Source: Polyodon spathula (Eukaryota; Chordata; Actinopteri; Acipenseriformes; Polyodontidae). From it: a DNA stretch of 64,000 nucleotides. Positions within the stretch are counted from its first letter, which is position 1. Each line of letters starts with the position of its first letter. Below, in pieces: positions 19,314 through 34,965 of this stretch. The position numbers and the translations under genes are program-made. The notes beneath the pieces are model-generated. The model saw nothing but the letters and a program-made list of their open reading frames with translations, did no database searches and was not told the origin of the DNA. The stretch covers positions 624,001-688,000 of the forward strand of contig NC_054553.1 of the NCBI RefSeq assembly GCF_017654505.1, written 5' to 3'.

Positions 19314-22300
19314 TCAGTCTTGAATTTTCAGCACACTTCTTTTCTCCAAGTTGTTCATTTCCTTCAAGATCAGGGCAACGTTGTAGCGAAGCTCTTGGAA
19401 CTTGGAAACGGGCACCTTGGGGGGAGGGGGGGGGGAACATCCTGAGGACATTGCATTCAAAGTGGTGTTCTGTGTGCTTGTGTTACGTGTGGCTCTGTGC
19501 AGGGAGACAGCTGGGTTTAAGGGATCTGTTGACCTAACACACAAACTGCCCCCTCCCCTCCCCTCCCCTCCACCAACATAACTGGGTTCTGTTTACTTGT
19601 CGTCTTTCTGGTCATTAGGAAAAGAAAAAATGTCCAGCAACATTTGCGTTGAATAAGAAGGACTCCCTTTAGCACGATGCTTCAGCCAGATCCAAAACAA
19701 CTTATGTTTTTCTAACGCTCATGTGTTACATAACTGCTGCCAATAACAGCAGCTTGGGCTGTGAAAGGCAGAGATACAAACGAGCAATTTAGCTTCCTCT
19801 CTGAATGGATTCATAATTCAGGGGATCGCTCCCATTGCCTAGAAACTCATGAGCCTAACACAATGCTACCCAGTGCTCTGCTCTCCACCACAAACTGAGA
19901 CGGCCACTCCCAAAGGGCGTTTCCCAGAATCACAATGTTTTATTAAGAAATATAGAAACAATAAATGAAACCGAATAAAATCTGTGACAAACGTTTTAAC
20001 CATAAGTATTTTATTCAGCGTTTTCAAATGAAAAAAGATTGAATTCAGAGCGGTTTTGAAGTGGTGCAAGCAGCTGAAGGTGAGAGACCATTTATTTAAC
20101 AGGGGTCTGACTGCTCAAATCATTGAAATGATGTAGATCTGAAACCCCAGGGTGCAAGACTAGTGGGAGTCTCTAGCCCTGGAAGGCTTTACATAATAAC
20201 TAAACAAACTTACAAGTCCACAACGATTGCATATGCAAGAGGAGATCATGCCAAAAGCTAAAGAACAAATCAACAGCTTTGCAACACATACACCATTAAA
20301 TATGAATCACGCCGACCAGCAGCTGCTACACAAATTGGGTAGAGCCTGTCTGCCCTCAAACAGAAGCGAAGGTAATTAAGATTACCTCAAAGCGGTGGGC
20401 ATTCCCATCAGTCAGCTGCATCAGTATGAAGGGCTGCAGCGTACGGGCTAAAGAGCTGCAAGGAGAAAGAAAATCTAAAATGGCAATCGGATACCACGGT
20501 TACACCGTGCTTGTTTTTCAAACCGATTGTGCGCGCCCACACACACACACACACACACACACACGCTACAGGGACACAATTACATGCAACTGCAATTGAG
20601 GCTTTGTTGCACGCCATGTGCATTGACAAAAGCTGCACCACGTGCACTGTCGCAATCCAGCATTGGCAGAGTGGAGGCGCAGGGAGCCTGTGAAAGGTGC
20701 ACCTCTTTGAAAGGGCACAGGGGCAGAAGCACATTGTTTACCTTGTTGAGATGGCCACGTCTACTCTCCACCTGAAACCAGCAATGCCTGGCCATCGAAT
20801 TCCCTCCTGAGCAGCTGCACTCTTGAGCACCGCTCGCCTGAAAGGAGTCGCACAATGAAAACATATTATTACTATCCGGGTCTGTGACAAGAGCATGCCA
20901 ATCACAAGTTGTGGTGGTGGTTAATACAGGATATGCTGATGAAATGCAAAGTTTCAATCACTATTATTTGTCAGGATTCAATTCAAATGGCCCAATTTCT
21001 GACAACTACTTTACAAAGCTTCTGCATCCTCCCCATCTAGCCCACAAGTAAAATAACTAATTATGTCAAAACTGCTGCAACAAACCCATTCACAGATACA
21101 TTGAACAGCAATTCAAACCCGTTCAGATACATTGAACAGCGACTCAAACCCGTTCAGATACATTGAAGGATGATTCAAACCTTTTCATACACAATGAACA
21201 GTGATTCATGTAATTATATAATGTAGGCTGTTCATGGAGTGCTTTTCTTTTTATAGAAGATTGCACACTGTGAAGAAGTGAAGAAGGGGAAAGCTTGGAG
21301 ATTAATGAGCAGCTTGTCTTCAGAAACTGCGACTTGGCTGGACCAGTAGTATTGGAAACAGCTTTAGTTAGTTGGATAACCACAATGAATCAGGTCACTG
21401 CTACTTATGGTGATTAGTTTCCCACTTGAACCATGATCTGATCTACAGTACTGATATACAGTGCAGGGTGTAAGTGGCAGCCACTATCAGTGACTATCAC
21501 TAAACAAACCATTGCAATACATCTGCAGGGGGTGAAAGATGCTGTATGTATTCCTTAATTAGTCTATGTTCAGGAATCACAGCTCCATGCAGAATGTATC
21601 AAATGGAAGCAGAGTTTCAGTGCAAACCCACAGCTAATTTACATAACTGCAAGGCAACAAATAGATGTTTCTTTCCTCTTTATCTGTGTGCCTGATAAAG
21701 CACTGCAGCTGCAGGATGACAGAGAAAGAAAGCACTATATAGTCAGACAGCCTGTGTAGAGCACAGCCAGTTCTGCAATGAGTCAATGAATATGATTATT
21801 AGTTCTGTCAATACCATCTTACACAAAAACCGTAAGATACAAACCTACTGCCGAAGATCAAGCTGGCAAAATCTGCAATGAACTCCTCCGATACCCTGCA
21901 GCAAGACGAAACTGTGTTAGAGACACGCACACAGTGGAGGAGAAACACAGGACAGAAAATAATTGCTTTTAGTAAGGAAAGCTTCTTCAGGATCTATCTA
22001 TAATACTTCCAGCATACAGATACACATATACACGTGCATTATGCGCTACACTACTGAAAGCACTTTCATTTAACCCTTTCATGCATGACACTGAAAAATG
22101 ATATTGCTTTACATGTGGAAAAAATGGCATCCTCAATTCCTCAAGAGGTCATTATGCATTTGCGTCTTCCACATGTGTCCATATTAAAAGACTAGAAGAG
22201 TGTTTTTTTTTAACCTGTCCCCATACAAGTCCCCCATTCATAAAAGGGTTAAATAGAGTTCCATATGTGTCAAAGCATTGTTTTCACACCTTTTCTAACT

Positions 22301-24562
22301 AGGTGTGTGGGTCACCTAGTTTGCCTTGGAAAGTAGACACTGCCTACTCCTTAAGGAGTTGAAAGTTAGAATCCAATTTCCTTTCTAGTAGCCTAGAAGC
22401 TGATGATTGTAACTTTAAATGGCAATAATCACTTTAAAACATGTATGCCTGACATCCTGAGGCTAATTTATGCTTATATAAAAGATAATAGGCTGGAAAT
22501 TACATAACATCTGAAAAGGATTGAGAATTAAACACGCCTCTTATACCCTGTTTCGGTATCGTCAAGAAGCCACGGCAACAGGTCGTGGGAATCCAGCACA
22601 GCCAGATCAGAACAAGGGGGCTTGAGCTGAATAACAAGCAATTTCACTGCAATGAGTAGCGGAGAATATAAATGTTATCTGAATACCACTGTCAACTGAG
22701 TCTTAGTCGAGGGCCCATCTTTGAAATGAGATGTCAATCTCAATGGGCCCTTTGAGAGCCGAATGTAAATGAGGGCTGTTTTCAGCAAGGAGTGTCTCAT
22801 TTTAAATCAGTTAAATCATTTCAATAAAATCAGCCGGCACTACACAGTATATCGAAAATCAATTACAAGTGCAGTGCTGGTGTTAGCAGCACATGAGCTG
22901 AGAACAAAGAACACAATCGCCAGCCGCGGCATGACTTTGAAATCAAACCATTTGCCATTACAGTCGTGTGTCAATGCCGAGGACCTCATACAGATAAGGA
23001 TCCTGTCTGTGTTACTGTCCCCTGTGAGTTAAAGATGCACTTGTTAAACGGACACTGTGTCTGTGCACGTTCATAAAGATGCACTTGTTAAACGGACACT
23101 GTGTCTGTGCACGTTCATAAAGATGCACTTGTTAAACGGACACTGTGTCTGTGCACGTTCATAAAGATGCACTTGTTAAACGGACACTGTGTCTGTGCAC
23201 GTTCATACACAGGATCTGCAGCAAGAACAACACAACAAAAATACTGCCATTACCTAATATCCCGTAAATCTTCCTTGAAGACCTGCAGAAGAAAAAAAAG
23301 GGGAATAAAACAAAAGTTCAACCCAGAAACCCTAAGATTACATTGGCAGTATAACAGCAAAACCTGTCACTGCACAGCTGGTTAAAGTGGATCCAGACTC
23401 CAAATACAACCCCCATTACCATGGCTGTAAATGCAGAGATACAGCACATTAAATTGATTGACTTAGTGTGTGGGATAGAAAAAAAATCTAAACGTGACAT
23501 TTGACACACGACACACACACTCCTGCAGTGTACTGTATCTCTCTAGTCTCCAGTCATGCTTGTTTCTACAGTGCTTGGTGTTGTATGAAATACTCACCTC
23601 CTGTTTGAGAGGAGGAGGCTGGGAGTCGCAATGCTTCCTTCAGCAGAGTGTACATTCCTGCTATAATGTAGCTTAACTGCTCTTCAGAGAGATTCCCATG
23701 CTCAGCGATGGCAGCCACAGATTCTCTGCAGTCCTTTCCTTCCAAAGCGCTTACAACAGCTACAAAATACAAGCACAGCACAGCATGACGATTAAAAAGC
23801 ACTGCCACTGACATTACCTTGGGCCGTTCAGGTGCTAGAATATTAAACAAAACTGTTTTATAAGTTATGGATTTTGTATGAATGCATTCCCTTATTTTAT
23901 TTCCCGGTGTTGTGAGCTTGCAAGCTGTTTCATGGTGTTTTATTTACATCGTAACACGTTAACGGAGATGGAGAATTTCATGTTAAAATACACGTCCAAA
24001 GTAGTGTAATTATTTGCAGAGTAGGTGGCACACCTCAATGAAAAACATGTGTCCCTGATCGATACAGAACCTTGTCGAACAAACACACACACATGTGCTT
24101 AGAAATCAGCTATGGTGCGTCCAATCTTGAGCATGTGGAATTACCCTTGATTTCAAGTTTAAAAGAAAGGCATGGATGGATACTGTTCTAATTCAGCCTG
24201 CTGTACATTTTGAGAAGTTTTGTTATCTGTTATCTGTAAGGTGAAACTATTTAAAAAGTCTACCTTATTGCACTGATATTATTTTTTGTCATGTCCACAT
24301 TCAGGCTGGTGTTTATTTTTTCCACCTGTTTATTTCATAATATTGTGTGTGTGACATTCTCCCTGTGTGTGTGCTATGCACGGTGACAATTCTCCCTGCC
24401 TTTCTGTGTGTTTACGAAACATGTGTGTGTTCCGTGGTTGTCACCAGGGACAAGCTAAGTTTTCCAACCTGTTCTCGCTGTGTGTGGTGACACAACACAC
24501 ACATCATGTGTGTGTATGCACACAATTCGATGCACTGTGTGACACTGTACGGTGACAGTCTT

Positions 24563-24627
<65 letters not shown>

Positions 24628-25201
24628 ACGAAACATTCTCCCTGTGTGTGTGTGTGTGTGTGTACGAGACATTCTCCCTGTGTGTGTGGCTATGCACGGT
24701 GACAGTCTTCCTGTGTGTGTGTGTGTGTACGAGACATTCTCCCTGTGTGTGTGTGTGGTAAAATAAGATATGGTAACAACTGGTATCTCTTGAATAAATG
24801 ATATTACATAGCACTGGTCACCTTGGTTATTTTCAGTTCACTAAAAGTGGTACAGTGGTACTTGTATTTATCGCACTGCATTACTAATTGCTTTTCCCAA
24901 ACCTTAAAGGTTTTCTGCACCAAACGCAACACTGTAAAAAAATTTACCTTTGACAGTACTACTAATGCTGTATTAAAAACGTGTAATGCTTGTTTCAAAT
25001 AAGTACTCAGGTAGCAAATTTCGAGGAAACTCCTTTCTGCAGTACGGTGCAGGGTTGGGATGCCTACTTACCTTTGAGGATTGTTCTGAACACTTCTTTA
25101 TCAAAATCCTTCAAGTGTTCGGCCATGACCTCCACCTCTGAGGGGATCCTCGCTCCGAGGAAGCCGGTTCTATCGCTCGGCTGACCTGCGGCAGATGACA
25201 T
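19314..25201 (-). CDS. commd5: COMM domain-containing protein 5, seven exons with one frame conflict
   Basis: Exons in transcript order: 25072-25201, 23598-23759, 23254-23282, 21845-21895, 20742-20837, 20386-20455, 19314-19415. The protein is about 212 aa and collinear with human COMMD5: start FLGARIPSEVEVMAEHL, middle LSYIIAGMYTLLKEALRLP, then FRWRVDVAIST, and the end KFQELRYNVALILKEMNNLE. The C-terminal third is the COMM domain. COMMD5 (HCARG) belongs to the Commander/CCC complex, which acts in endosomal cargo recycling and copper and NF-kB control. All junctions are GT-AG. Exon 2 ends with one extra base (GGA G|GTGAGT), whereas exon 3 needs phase 0 (GTC TTC AAG). The exon sum is 640 bases, one more than a multiple of three. 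Every other junction is in phase. Two residues before TDG in exon 6 are absent relative to human. The gene is probably functional with a sequence error or unusual junction; a decaying copy is possible. Confidence 0.88.
20540..20565. repeat. (CA)n microsatellite in a COMMD5 intron
   Basis: About 13 CA units between exons 5 and 6. Confidence 0.9.
21085..21210. repeat. 31-bp tandem repeat, about 3.5 diverged copies
   Basis: Repeated GTTCAGATACATTGAACAGC followed by GACTCAAACCC, with increasing divergence to the right; inside COMMD5 intron 4. Confidence 0.85.
22070..22252. mobile_element. piggyBac-like MITE with TTAA target sites
   Basis: A 175-bp element (22074-22248) is flanked on both sides by TTAA. 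It begins CCCTTTCATGCATG and its other end, reverse complemented, reads CCCTTTTATGAATG. CCC...GGG termini inside duplicated TTAA are the hallmark of piggyBac-superfamily insertions. The inside is non-coding, so it would move only with a transposase supplied in trans. It lies in COMMD5 intron 3. Confidence 0.75.
23033..23208. repeat. 44-bp minisatellite, exactly four copies
   Basis: Units start at 23033, 23077, 23121 and 23165, each opening AGATGCACTTGTTAAACGGA. They are almost identical, so the expansion is young. The array is 46 bases from COMMD5 exon 3, in intron 3. Confidence 0.97.
24340..24760. repeat. TG-rich compound repeat in COMMD5 intron 1
   Basis: A pure (TG)n tract at 24562-24625 sits among four to five longer units in which TG runs alternate with ACGAAACATTCTCCC or GGTGACAGTCTTCC. 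It is a minisatellite built around TG microsatellites; overlapping open frames are low-complexity and not coding. Confidence 0.9.
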
Positions 25202-25569
25202 GATGATAGCCTCGAGTTTGAAACTTGTTTTGATGTTAGTACGGTACACCTCACTTCAGTCCTGTCACAAACTATCGATAGCATAGCGCTGCTGGTCACT
25301 GTAGTAAAACCCGTGCTCATTCATCAGGCACGGTAACGCGCATTCTCCAATGATTCCTACACCTATACGTAATTATATATAAACATAACACTATATTACA
25401 GTTGAAAAAGTAAATACAAATAAACACCATCTCTGCTCTGATGGAAACCGTAGCTGTTTCCTGCGTGATTCGCATAAAAGCCGCTCATGTGATCATAAGA
25501 CTAATTTTCACAAAACAATAAGGGTGCGCCATCTGGTGGCTACATTGCTACTGTACTTTTGAAAAATAA

Positions 25570-25602
<33 letters not shown>

Positions 25603-26490
25603 AACAGTAGCTTTGTTGAAATAACTTGAAATTGAAAGGCAGATATTATTTCCACATTTTGTTATTGCCCATAGTCATCCCACTCTTTAGGGGGCGCTGT
25701 CGTTATTCAAGGTTCGCATACTCTCCAATGCCAAGTGATGACATTGCAGGTGGAACCTGTCTGGGGAAGAAAGGAAGTGGCGTTACGTGATCCGTGGGGT
25801 TGAAGAAGTAGGGCGTTAGGAAAACAAATCCAGGTCGGTATGAGAAATGTGCGTTTGTAACGATGTCTGTATCGAGCAGCACGCTGAAGTGCAACATTAT
25901 ACGCGTGTTTAACGGTTTAGCAGGGTTGATCTGATCCTGGTACCGGGTATGTATTGACAGGTTGCTCACGATGGCTACGGCGGAGCAGTGTGGGCGTCTG
26001 CACGTATTCACGGGTCAGAAGAGCCATGTCGTGTTCTGTGTTAATCCGGGCAGTTTGACTAGAGGTTTCACTTACACTTGATCAGAGAGCAGCAGATCCC
26101 CGTGTCACGGTTATCAGTTAAAAGTGTATGTACTAACCGATATAAATCTGAGATTGCTCTGTAAATTACGCAAAGCCGCCTGAAGTAGGCGGGTCTGACT
26201 ACAGCCAGGCAGCTGCAGGGAAACCGTCGTGTTTGTAGCGTGTAATGTGGTCGCTCCTTGTTGCATTGCTGCACAGTGTTAATGAAAGGATTGTATTATT
26301 AACGCGTCTGTTGTTTTGTTGTCGCCCCTGTAGAATCTGTCGAACACGTCTCTGTTTACACTTAGCGACAGAAGACGAGTAGTGAACGAGCGAAGGCCGA
26401 GGGTTTGTTGCACTGCGGTACCATGAAAGGCCAGCAGCATTTCAGCTGTGACACTTTATTTGTTCGCGCAATAGTTTATTGACCTGCCAG
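25202..26490. promoter_or_regulatory. Shared COMMD5/FAM199X 5' region with likely FAM199X first exon
   Basis: COMMD5 (-) and FAM199X (+) point away from each other across this region, so it probably holds both promoters. A donor CCAG|GTAAGC at 26490/26491 could end an untranslated FAM199X first exon, spliced to an acceptor just before the ATG at 27080 (candidates TTTAG at 27058 or CTCAG at 27066). A (CA)n tract lies at 25569-25596. Two CTCF-like motifs (25525-25540 minus, 25684-25699 plus) lie inside. Confidence 0.45.
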
Positions 26491-26913
26491 GTAAGCACAC
26501 CTGAGTCACGCAATTGTCGTTATTCACGGATTCTATCATGATTTAACGTTCTGCAGGCATGCAGTTTAGACCGTTGCTGTAGCACTTCGTGTCCAAATGA
26601 AATTGTTAGAGAGTACTTGTTTATCAAGTATGTTAATTGTTTTCGCAGAAAACAACATTTGAATAAACAGTTGTAACAAACATTTTGTTGTAACTATATT
26701 GTATATATATATATATATATTATATATATATATATTGGGTTAGGGTGGTTCCAGAGACTCCGATTGCCATTAAACTCGGTCTACTCAGTAAAACACGATG
26801 ATAGTTAAAAACACACATTTCGAGGACTTCAGCTTACTTTAGTATCTTCATATAGCGTAAGGCATTTCGTTGCTGCAATTAAATTAGGTCTGCAAATGTT
26901 AGTTGGGTCAAGT

Positions 26914-27007
26914 TTAACCCTTTGCTTCCCAGTGTCTAATGTGTTTAATATGAATAAAATAGGCATTAAACATGCAAGGGCACATCCCCAGGACAGCAAA
27001 GGGTTCA
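26914..27007. mobile_element. Possible short piggyBac-like MITE, degraded
   Basis: TTAA at 26914-26917 is followed by CCCTTTGCT; the other end reads AGCAAAGGG at 26995-27003 followed by TTCA, a one-base change from TTAA. The 86-bp body has a 9-base perfect terminal inverted repeat. It lies 73 bases before the FAM199X start codon, probably in the 5' intron. Weaker than the element at 22070 because one target site is altered. Confidence 0.45.
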
Positions 27008-27058
27008 GATCATTTGCTGTGTGTGTTTGTAGTTGAATTATGAATTCCATGCCTTTAG

Positions 27059-30254
<3,196 letters not shown>

Positions 30255-32091
30255 CGAGCGGGACTCCCTCAGTGTTCCTTCTGAGCCTCTAGCTTTCGTA
30301 TGTGAGCATTAAAAAAAAAAACTAAAAACAATACCCAAAGAGATACGTGCATTTAGCTTCCAATATAGGGTTTCCACTACATTGTGAGATTGAAATCACT
30401 GACTGTATAGCTGTATAGTATAGCTGACTGGTGCATTTTCACTGCAAGCAGTGTATTCATATGTTTGCGAGGCAGTATTACAGGGTATGTTTGACCTGTT
30501 ACCCAAGCCTAACGTACAGATACTGTACACGGAGTGCAACATTTTTCCCTTGAATGACATCCTGCTTACTGTTAAAGTTCAAATGCACTTATTACCCCTT
30601 TAAAAGACTCCTTTGGCTGTTAATAATATTATCACAGAGTAATATTAAGCCGGGAACACTCAAACTTGGTAAAATCGTATTCTTTCTCATCTCATATTCT
30701 TTCAGCAGAGAAGCCTGTTCGGGGGGGGGGCTTACAAAGCATCATATGCCTAAATATAGACTTTTGAAAATACTTTGATTTATTTATTTATTTTTTTGCA
30801 CCTAACTCTTTTAACAAACACTAAACTATGCTTCGGTCTCTAAACCATTAATGCTAATTACATACCTGCAACACCAGAAACCTCTCCCCTTCCTCTGCTG
30901 TAAAGGACAAACGTTTCCCAACATTGCAAATCCGAAGTAATGAGGCGTAGAGGGTACACTGAGCTCCAAGTGGGGCTGTGTGTGGAGCAGAGAAGCACGT
31001 GGACACAGTAAAAGGGGAGCTGATACCTTTTGTTTCCAGCTGAGCGTTCTGCTTTTGATTGTGTTTTCAAGTATGTGGAATGGCTCTGTCTGTTTACTGA
31101 AGTATGAAAGGCATCAAATCAATCGTTTACTTTGTTTGCTTTCAGAGGAGTGGAAAACAATGTTGTTCTTGTTACAAATTAAAACACTGCATTAAACCTG
31201 GGAGCTATTTGCACAGATCATTATCGCCCATGTTATACATGCTTTATAATAATCCATAGGGGCATTTTTACTAAACCCTTTATGCAGTTTGCCCCATTTT
31301 TTCTGAAAGACATTAGGATTGTAAAATGTATTTTAGAAAAAACAAAAAAAGATTATGGTGAACACCAGGAATGAAATTTGTTTGTGAAATAATGTATGCC
31401 AGTGCAGTCATGCATTTTGACAGCAGTGCTAGGCTTTATTTTCTGTAAGCCTATAAAACATGTGAAATGACTTTGTAATGGACTCCCTGTTCAGGTGATG
31501 TATGTGATATACAACCTGTGGATGTCTTTGGTATTCAGGCATAGGCATTCCCCGTCATGATGTATACTGTACATTGTGTGAAATGTATTGTCACAGTGCT
31601 TTGAGATTCAGATAGATAGAGCCTTGTAATGCTGGCTTTAACTAATCTAGTTGTTGTTTTTTGGGGTGAAGGATATTGAGCCTAAATCACTTTATCATTA
31701 GCCCTAATAGAATCAAATACACTTTTTTTTTTTTTTTTTTAGAGCTAACTTGTTTTATTGCATGCATGGAAAGAAGCCTAATGGATTGCAGTTGAAGTTA
31801 TTGCTGACCTTTTCTGTTTTATCTATGTTTTAAACCCTGGCATGACTAATTTATCACAGTAAAACTTGAAAGTCAGAATCATCTACTGTACTGTCAGAAA
31901 AATACTAACGTATCGAAAAAGAACGAAACAAAATGTTATGTTTAAGCACATCTTGTTATAAATACTGATATGTTAAAACCTTTGTGCTGGACACATAGCA
32001 GCCTAGGAGATTTGTGAAGGCATCCAATCTTTATTTAATGCTAACTTTACAGAGCACTTTGCAAAGTCACAAATCTTGTAATTTTAATAAA
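30255..32091 (+). other. Probable FAM199X 3' UTR
   Basis: About 1.8 kb of AT-rich non-coding DNA follows the TGA stop and ends at an AATAAA at 32086-32091. Earlier weak signals exist, and a T tract lies near 31722-31740. No other gene was seen. The exact mRNA end is inferred. Confidence 0.5.
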
Positions 32092-32446
32092 GATACGTGA
32101 TATATGATAGATTATGTTTAGCTGGATTCAGATTGTGAATCTTACAAACTTGAACATACTCTGTATCTGAACAGATGTGTATATCCAAGCATCTGGTTGG
32201 GGGTGTGCATTTAATACTCTTAAGATTTGTATGTATGCATATGATTTCTCAGTGCTAGTTTTCTTCATTTGAAGCTGTGCTTTGTAGCAGTTGTAACTCT
32301 AAAGATTGCACTGGTTAAAATTCATTTAACATTGTATTTGTTGTAAGCTGTGATAGTGCAAAGAAATTCCCGATTGTTCATTTGATTAAACCTCACCGAA
32401 ACGCTTGAAGTTTTAGCCGTCCTGATTGTGTAGTATCTCATGATGC

Positions 32447-32462
32447 CCAGTAGATGGCGGTA
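32447..32462 (+). promoter_or_regulatory. CTCF-like motif
   Basis: CCAGTAGATGGCGGTA on the + strand matches the general CTCF core (CCASYAGRKGGCRS) at nearly all positions. Occupancy unknown. Confidence 0.35.
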
Positions 32463-33871
32463 TGCAGAGCCTTTAATTTAATCTTAAATGTATTGCAGTT
32501 ACAGGAAAGGGATATTTGTGCCCAACTGCTGTGCTAGCTCTTCCAATGAGATTCACTTAGTACAATAAACACATCCACTTTCTGTACCTCCTCAGTCACA
32601 GGGATGCACGGGGGCAAGGAGACCAGAAAATATGATTAAGTCAGACCCCAGAATCACACACTTGTGTAGCTACATGTGCACTTTTGACAACACAGTTCAG
32701 CTTTATCATTGTATTTCTGCAAATCTAAGTGTGGGTGATATAAGTGAGTAAAATAAGAACAGATCCATCGATTGATAATGTAAAGCATTTATCGTTTATT
32801 TTATTATTATTTCGGAATCAAATCTCCACATTGTCGCTACTCGGTTCTTTGGGATGGAATCTACTTTATTTTTTATTTGATGCGCTTCTTTTTACTGTAC
32901 GAATATCAAATCCGTGTTTCAATTTCAAAAGTAACCAAATGTTACACTGCAGTTGTTTGTCAATTGTGTTCTTTAGTATGACGGTTTTCTTTTTATATTG
33001 GTTAACATTAAAAAGTTGTAATATGATTCTCTGTTGCAGTTCTTTATCACCATTCTTATCACACAACACTTCCAGGCAGCAGTTTGCTGAATCAAGTCTA
33101 ATTCTACAGTGTGAAAGAGTGGAAAGCAACCTGCTTTCCAGCACAATCGCGTCAGCTGGAGGCTGGAATCCACTGGAGACTCGCTCCTCGGTGTGAGCAG
33201 TAAATAAATAGCATCTTTATTTGTAGCACCGGATACAAACAGTTCTGAGCACAGCTTTACAGAATGCAAACAGTTGCAGGCAAACACTTCAGACACAGGT
33301 GGAAGCTATACGTCCTCTTTCCTCTCCCCTAGCACTCCTATTGACACCCTTGTTTCCTGACACGCTGGCTTCCTGAGCATGGAAGCTCTTTAAATGACTG
33401 TATCAGTTACGATGTATGAACTGCGTAAGTCGCCTCTCCTGACGAGCAGACAAAGTGAGCACCTCCCTCCCCTCTAAACCATGCGGTACAGCCCCGCCCA
33501 CTGATACACAGATAGTATACTGTTTACATTTTACTCGCTTTATATAAACACTCCATTTATTTACTATTGTATATTCTGTACAAAAATATTCTCTATTAAC
33601 AATAGCAAAAATACATATTTAAAAAACCTTTAACCCAGCTTCCGGGTAAGCTTTTGTTTATGAATTCAAAGAAAACTTTCATCAATGCATCAACAGCTTT
33701 TTTTGCAAAACTATATATTGTCTTGAAATATTTTTCATGTTGAAAGATTGCTTGAAAACATGTTTGTGGCGAGATAGAAAAATATGATTGTCCTTACTGG
33801 GCTGCTTAAAATACATTGTATTCCATGAGTCTCCAGGCAGTGAGACAGTGGAAAGCTCTTTAGTATCACTA

Positions 33872-33886
33872 CCACTAGGTGGTGCC
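33872..33886 (+). promoter_or_regulatory. CTCF-like motif
   Basis: CCACTAGGTGGTGCC on the + strand; one mismatch in the GGC core. Occupancy unknown. Confidence 0.3.
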
Positions 33887-34211
33887 AGTTGCTTAAACTA
33901 GGTCGGCATAAGGTTTGAACAATATAATATTTCAGAAACTTAATTTCCCAAGTACATGGATGCTATTTTATACATCATCTTCATGTTCCATGTCCTAAAT
34001 AAATTAAAAGCAAAACACCCTTGCTAGAAGATAAACAACATTTCTAGCTTTGAAATAAAAATATGGTAGAGTAAGTAATGAGGGGTGTCTGAAATGTCTC
34101 AAGCATTTCTATGTTGTGATGCATCTAGAACTGTCTGTTCAATGCAAGTCAGTCCTGTTTAATCTCTGAAGTAGAACGTAGCATTCACTGTTTTACACCC
34201 TGTCAATTGTA

Positions 34212-34217
<6 letters not shown>

Positions 34218-34286
<69 letters not shown>
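34218..34286. repeat. (TA)n microsatellite
   Basis: Uninterrupted TA tract of about 69 bp in intergenic DNA. Confidence 0.96.
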
Positions 34287-34289
<3 letters not shown>

Positions 34290-34879
34290 AATAAATAAAA
34301 TGTGTGTGTCTTTAACAGTACAGCTTTTCTAGTGTGTTTGACCTGGAAGAGTGAACAGGAATCAGAGTTGTTAGAAATGGAAGTCGATCGTTCAGAACAG
34401 TGTGGTTAAACTGCAGTGGTGCTGGCTGCACTGTTCAGCCCTGCAATGCACGTGGTTACACTGCAGCTACAGACAGTGGCACTGGAACACTTTTTAAAGT
34501 GGGGGTGCTGAAAGCCATTGAACAAAACTGTAGCCCCTATATATGGTGGAAGCCATGCAAAGCCAGGGGGTGCTACCGCCCCCCCATCACCCCTAGTTAC
34601 AGCACCCTTGGCTACAAGCACTTGAGTGGCAGTTTGAAGTGTACTGATTGCTCATTTACTGTGTTTCTTATTATGTTTCCACTACAGTGCCTTTTCTATA
34701 TCACCAGACCTAATGGTCTTGACTTTGAGTTTCAATCACAGTGGATTACCTACCATTCAGAAGAGTGAACAGCAGGGATCTGTCACAGTCCCGGGGCTAA
34801 AGAGCGGCTTACAGGATTTCAGATTGCCTGTTGCCATGCTGCGTGGGAAGAAAACACTTTTCAGTATACTGTGCTACAC

Positions 34880-34965
34880 ACACTGACACACACGCACGCA
34901 CGCACGTAGACTGATACACACACACACGCACGTACGCACGCAGACTGACACGCAAACACACTGGC
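34880..34965. repeat. CA/CGCA-rich simple repeat
   Basis: Two related blocks of CACACACGCACGCACG type with ACTGATACAC between them. Confidence 0.85.

Noticed and set aside
32744..33196. 150-codon open frame on the + strand
   Set aside because: AT-rich, hydrophobic low-complexity product with no family features and overlapping open frames on the other strand.
34400..34768. 122-codon open frame on the + strand
   Set aside because: No recognisable domain, splice context or upstream promoter; probably chance.
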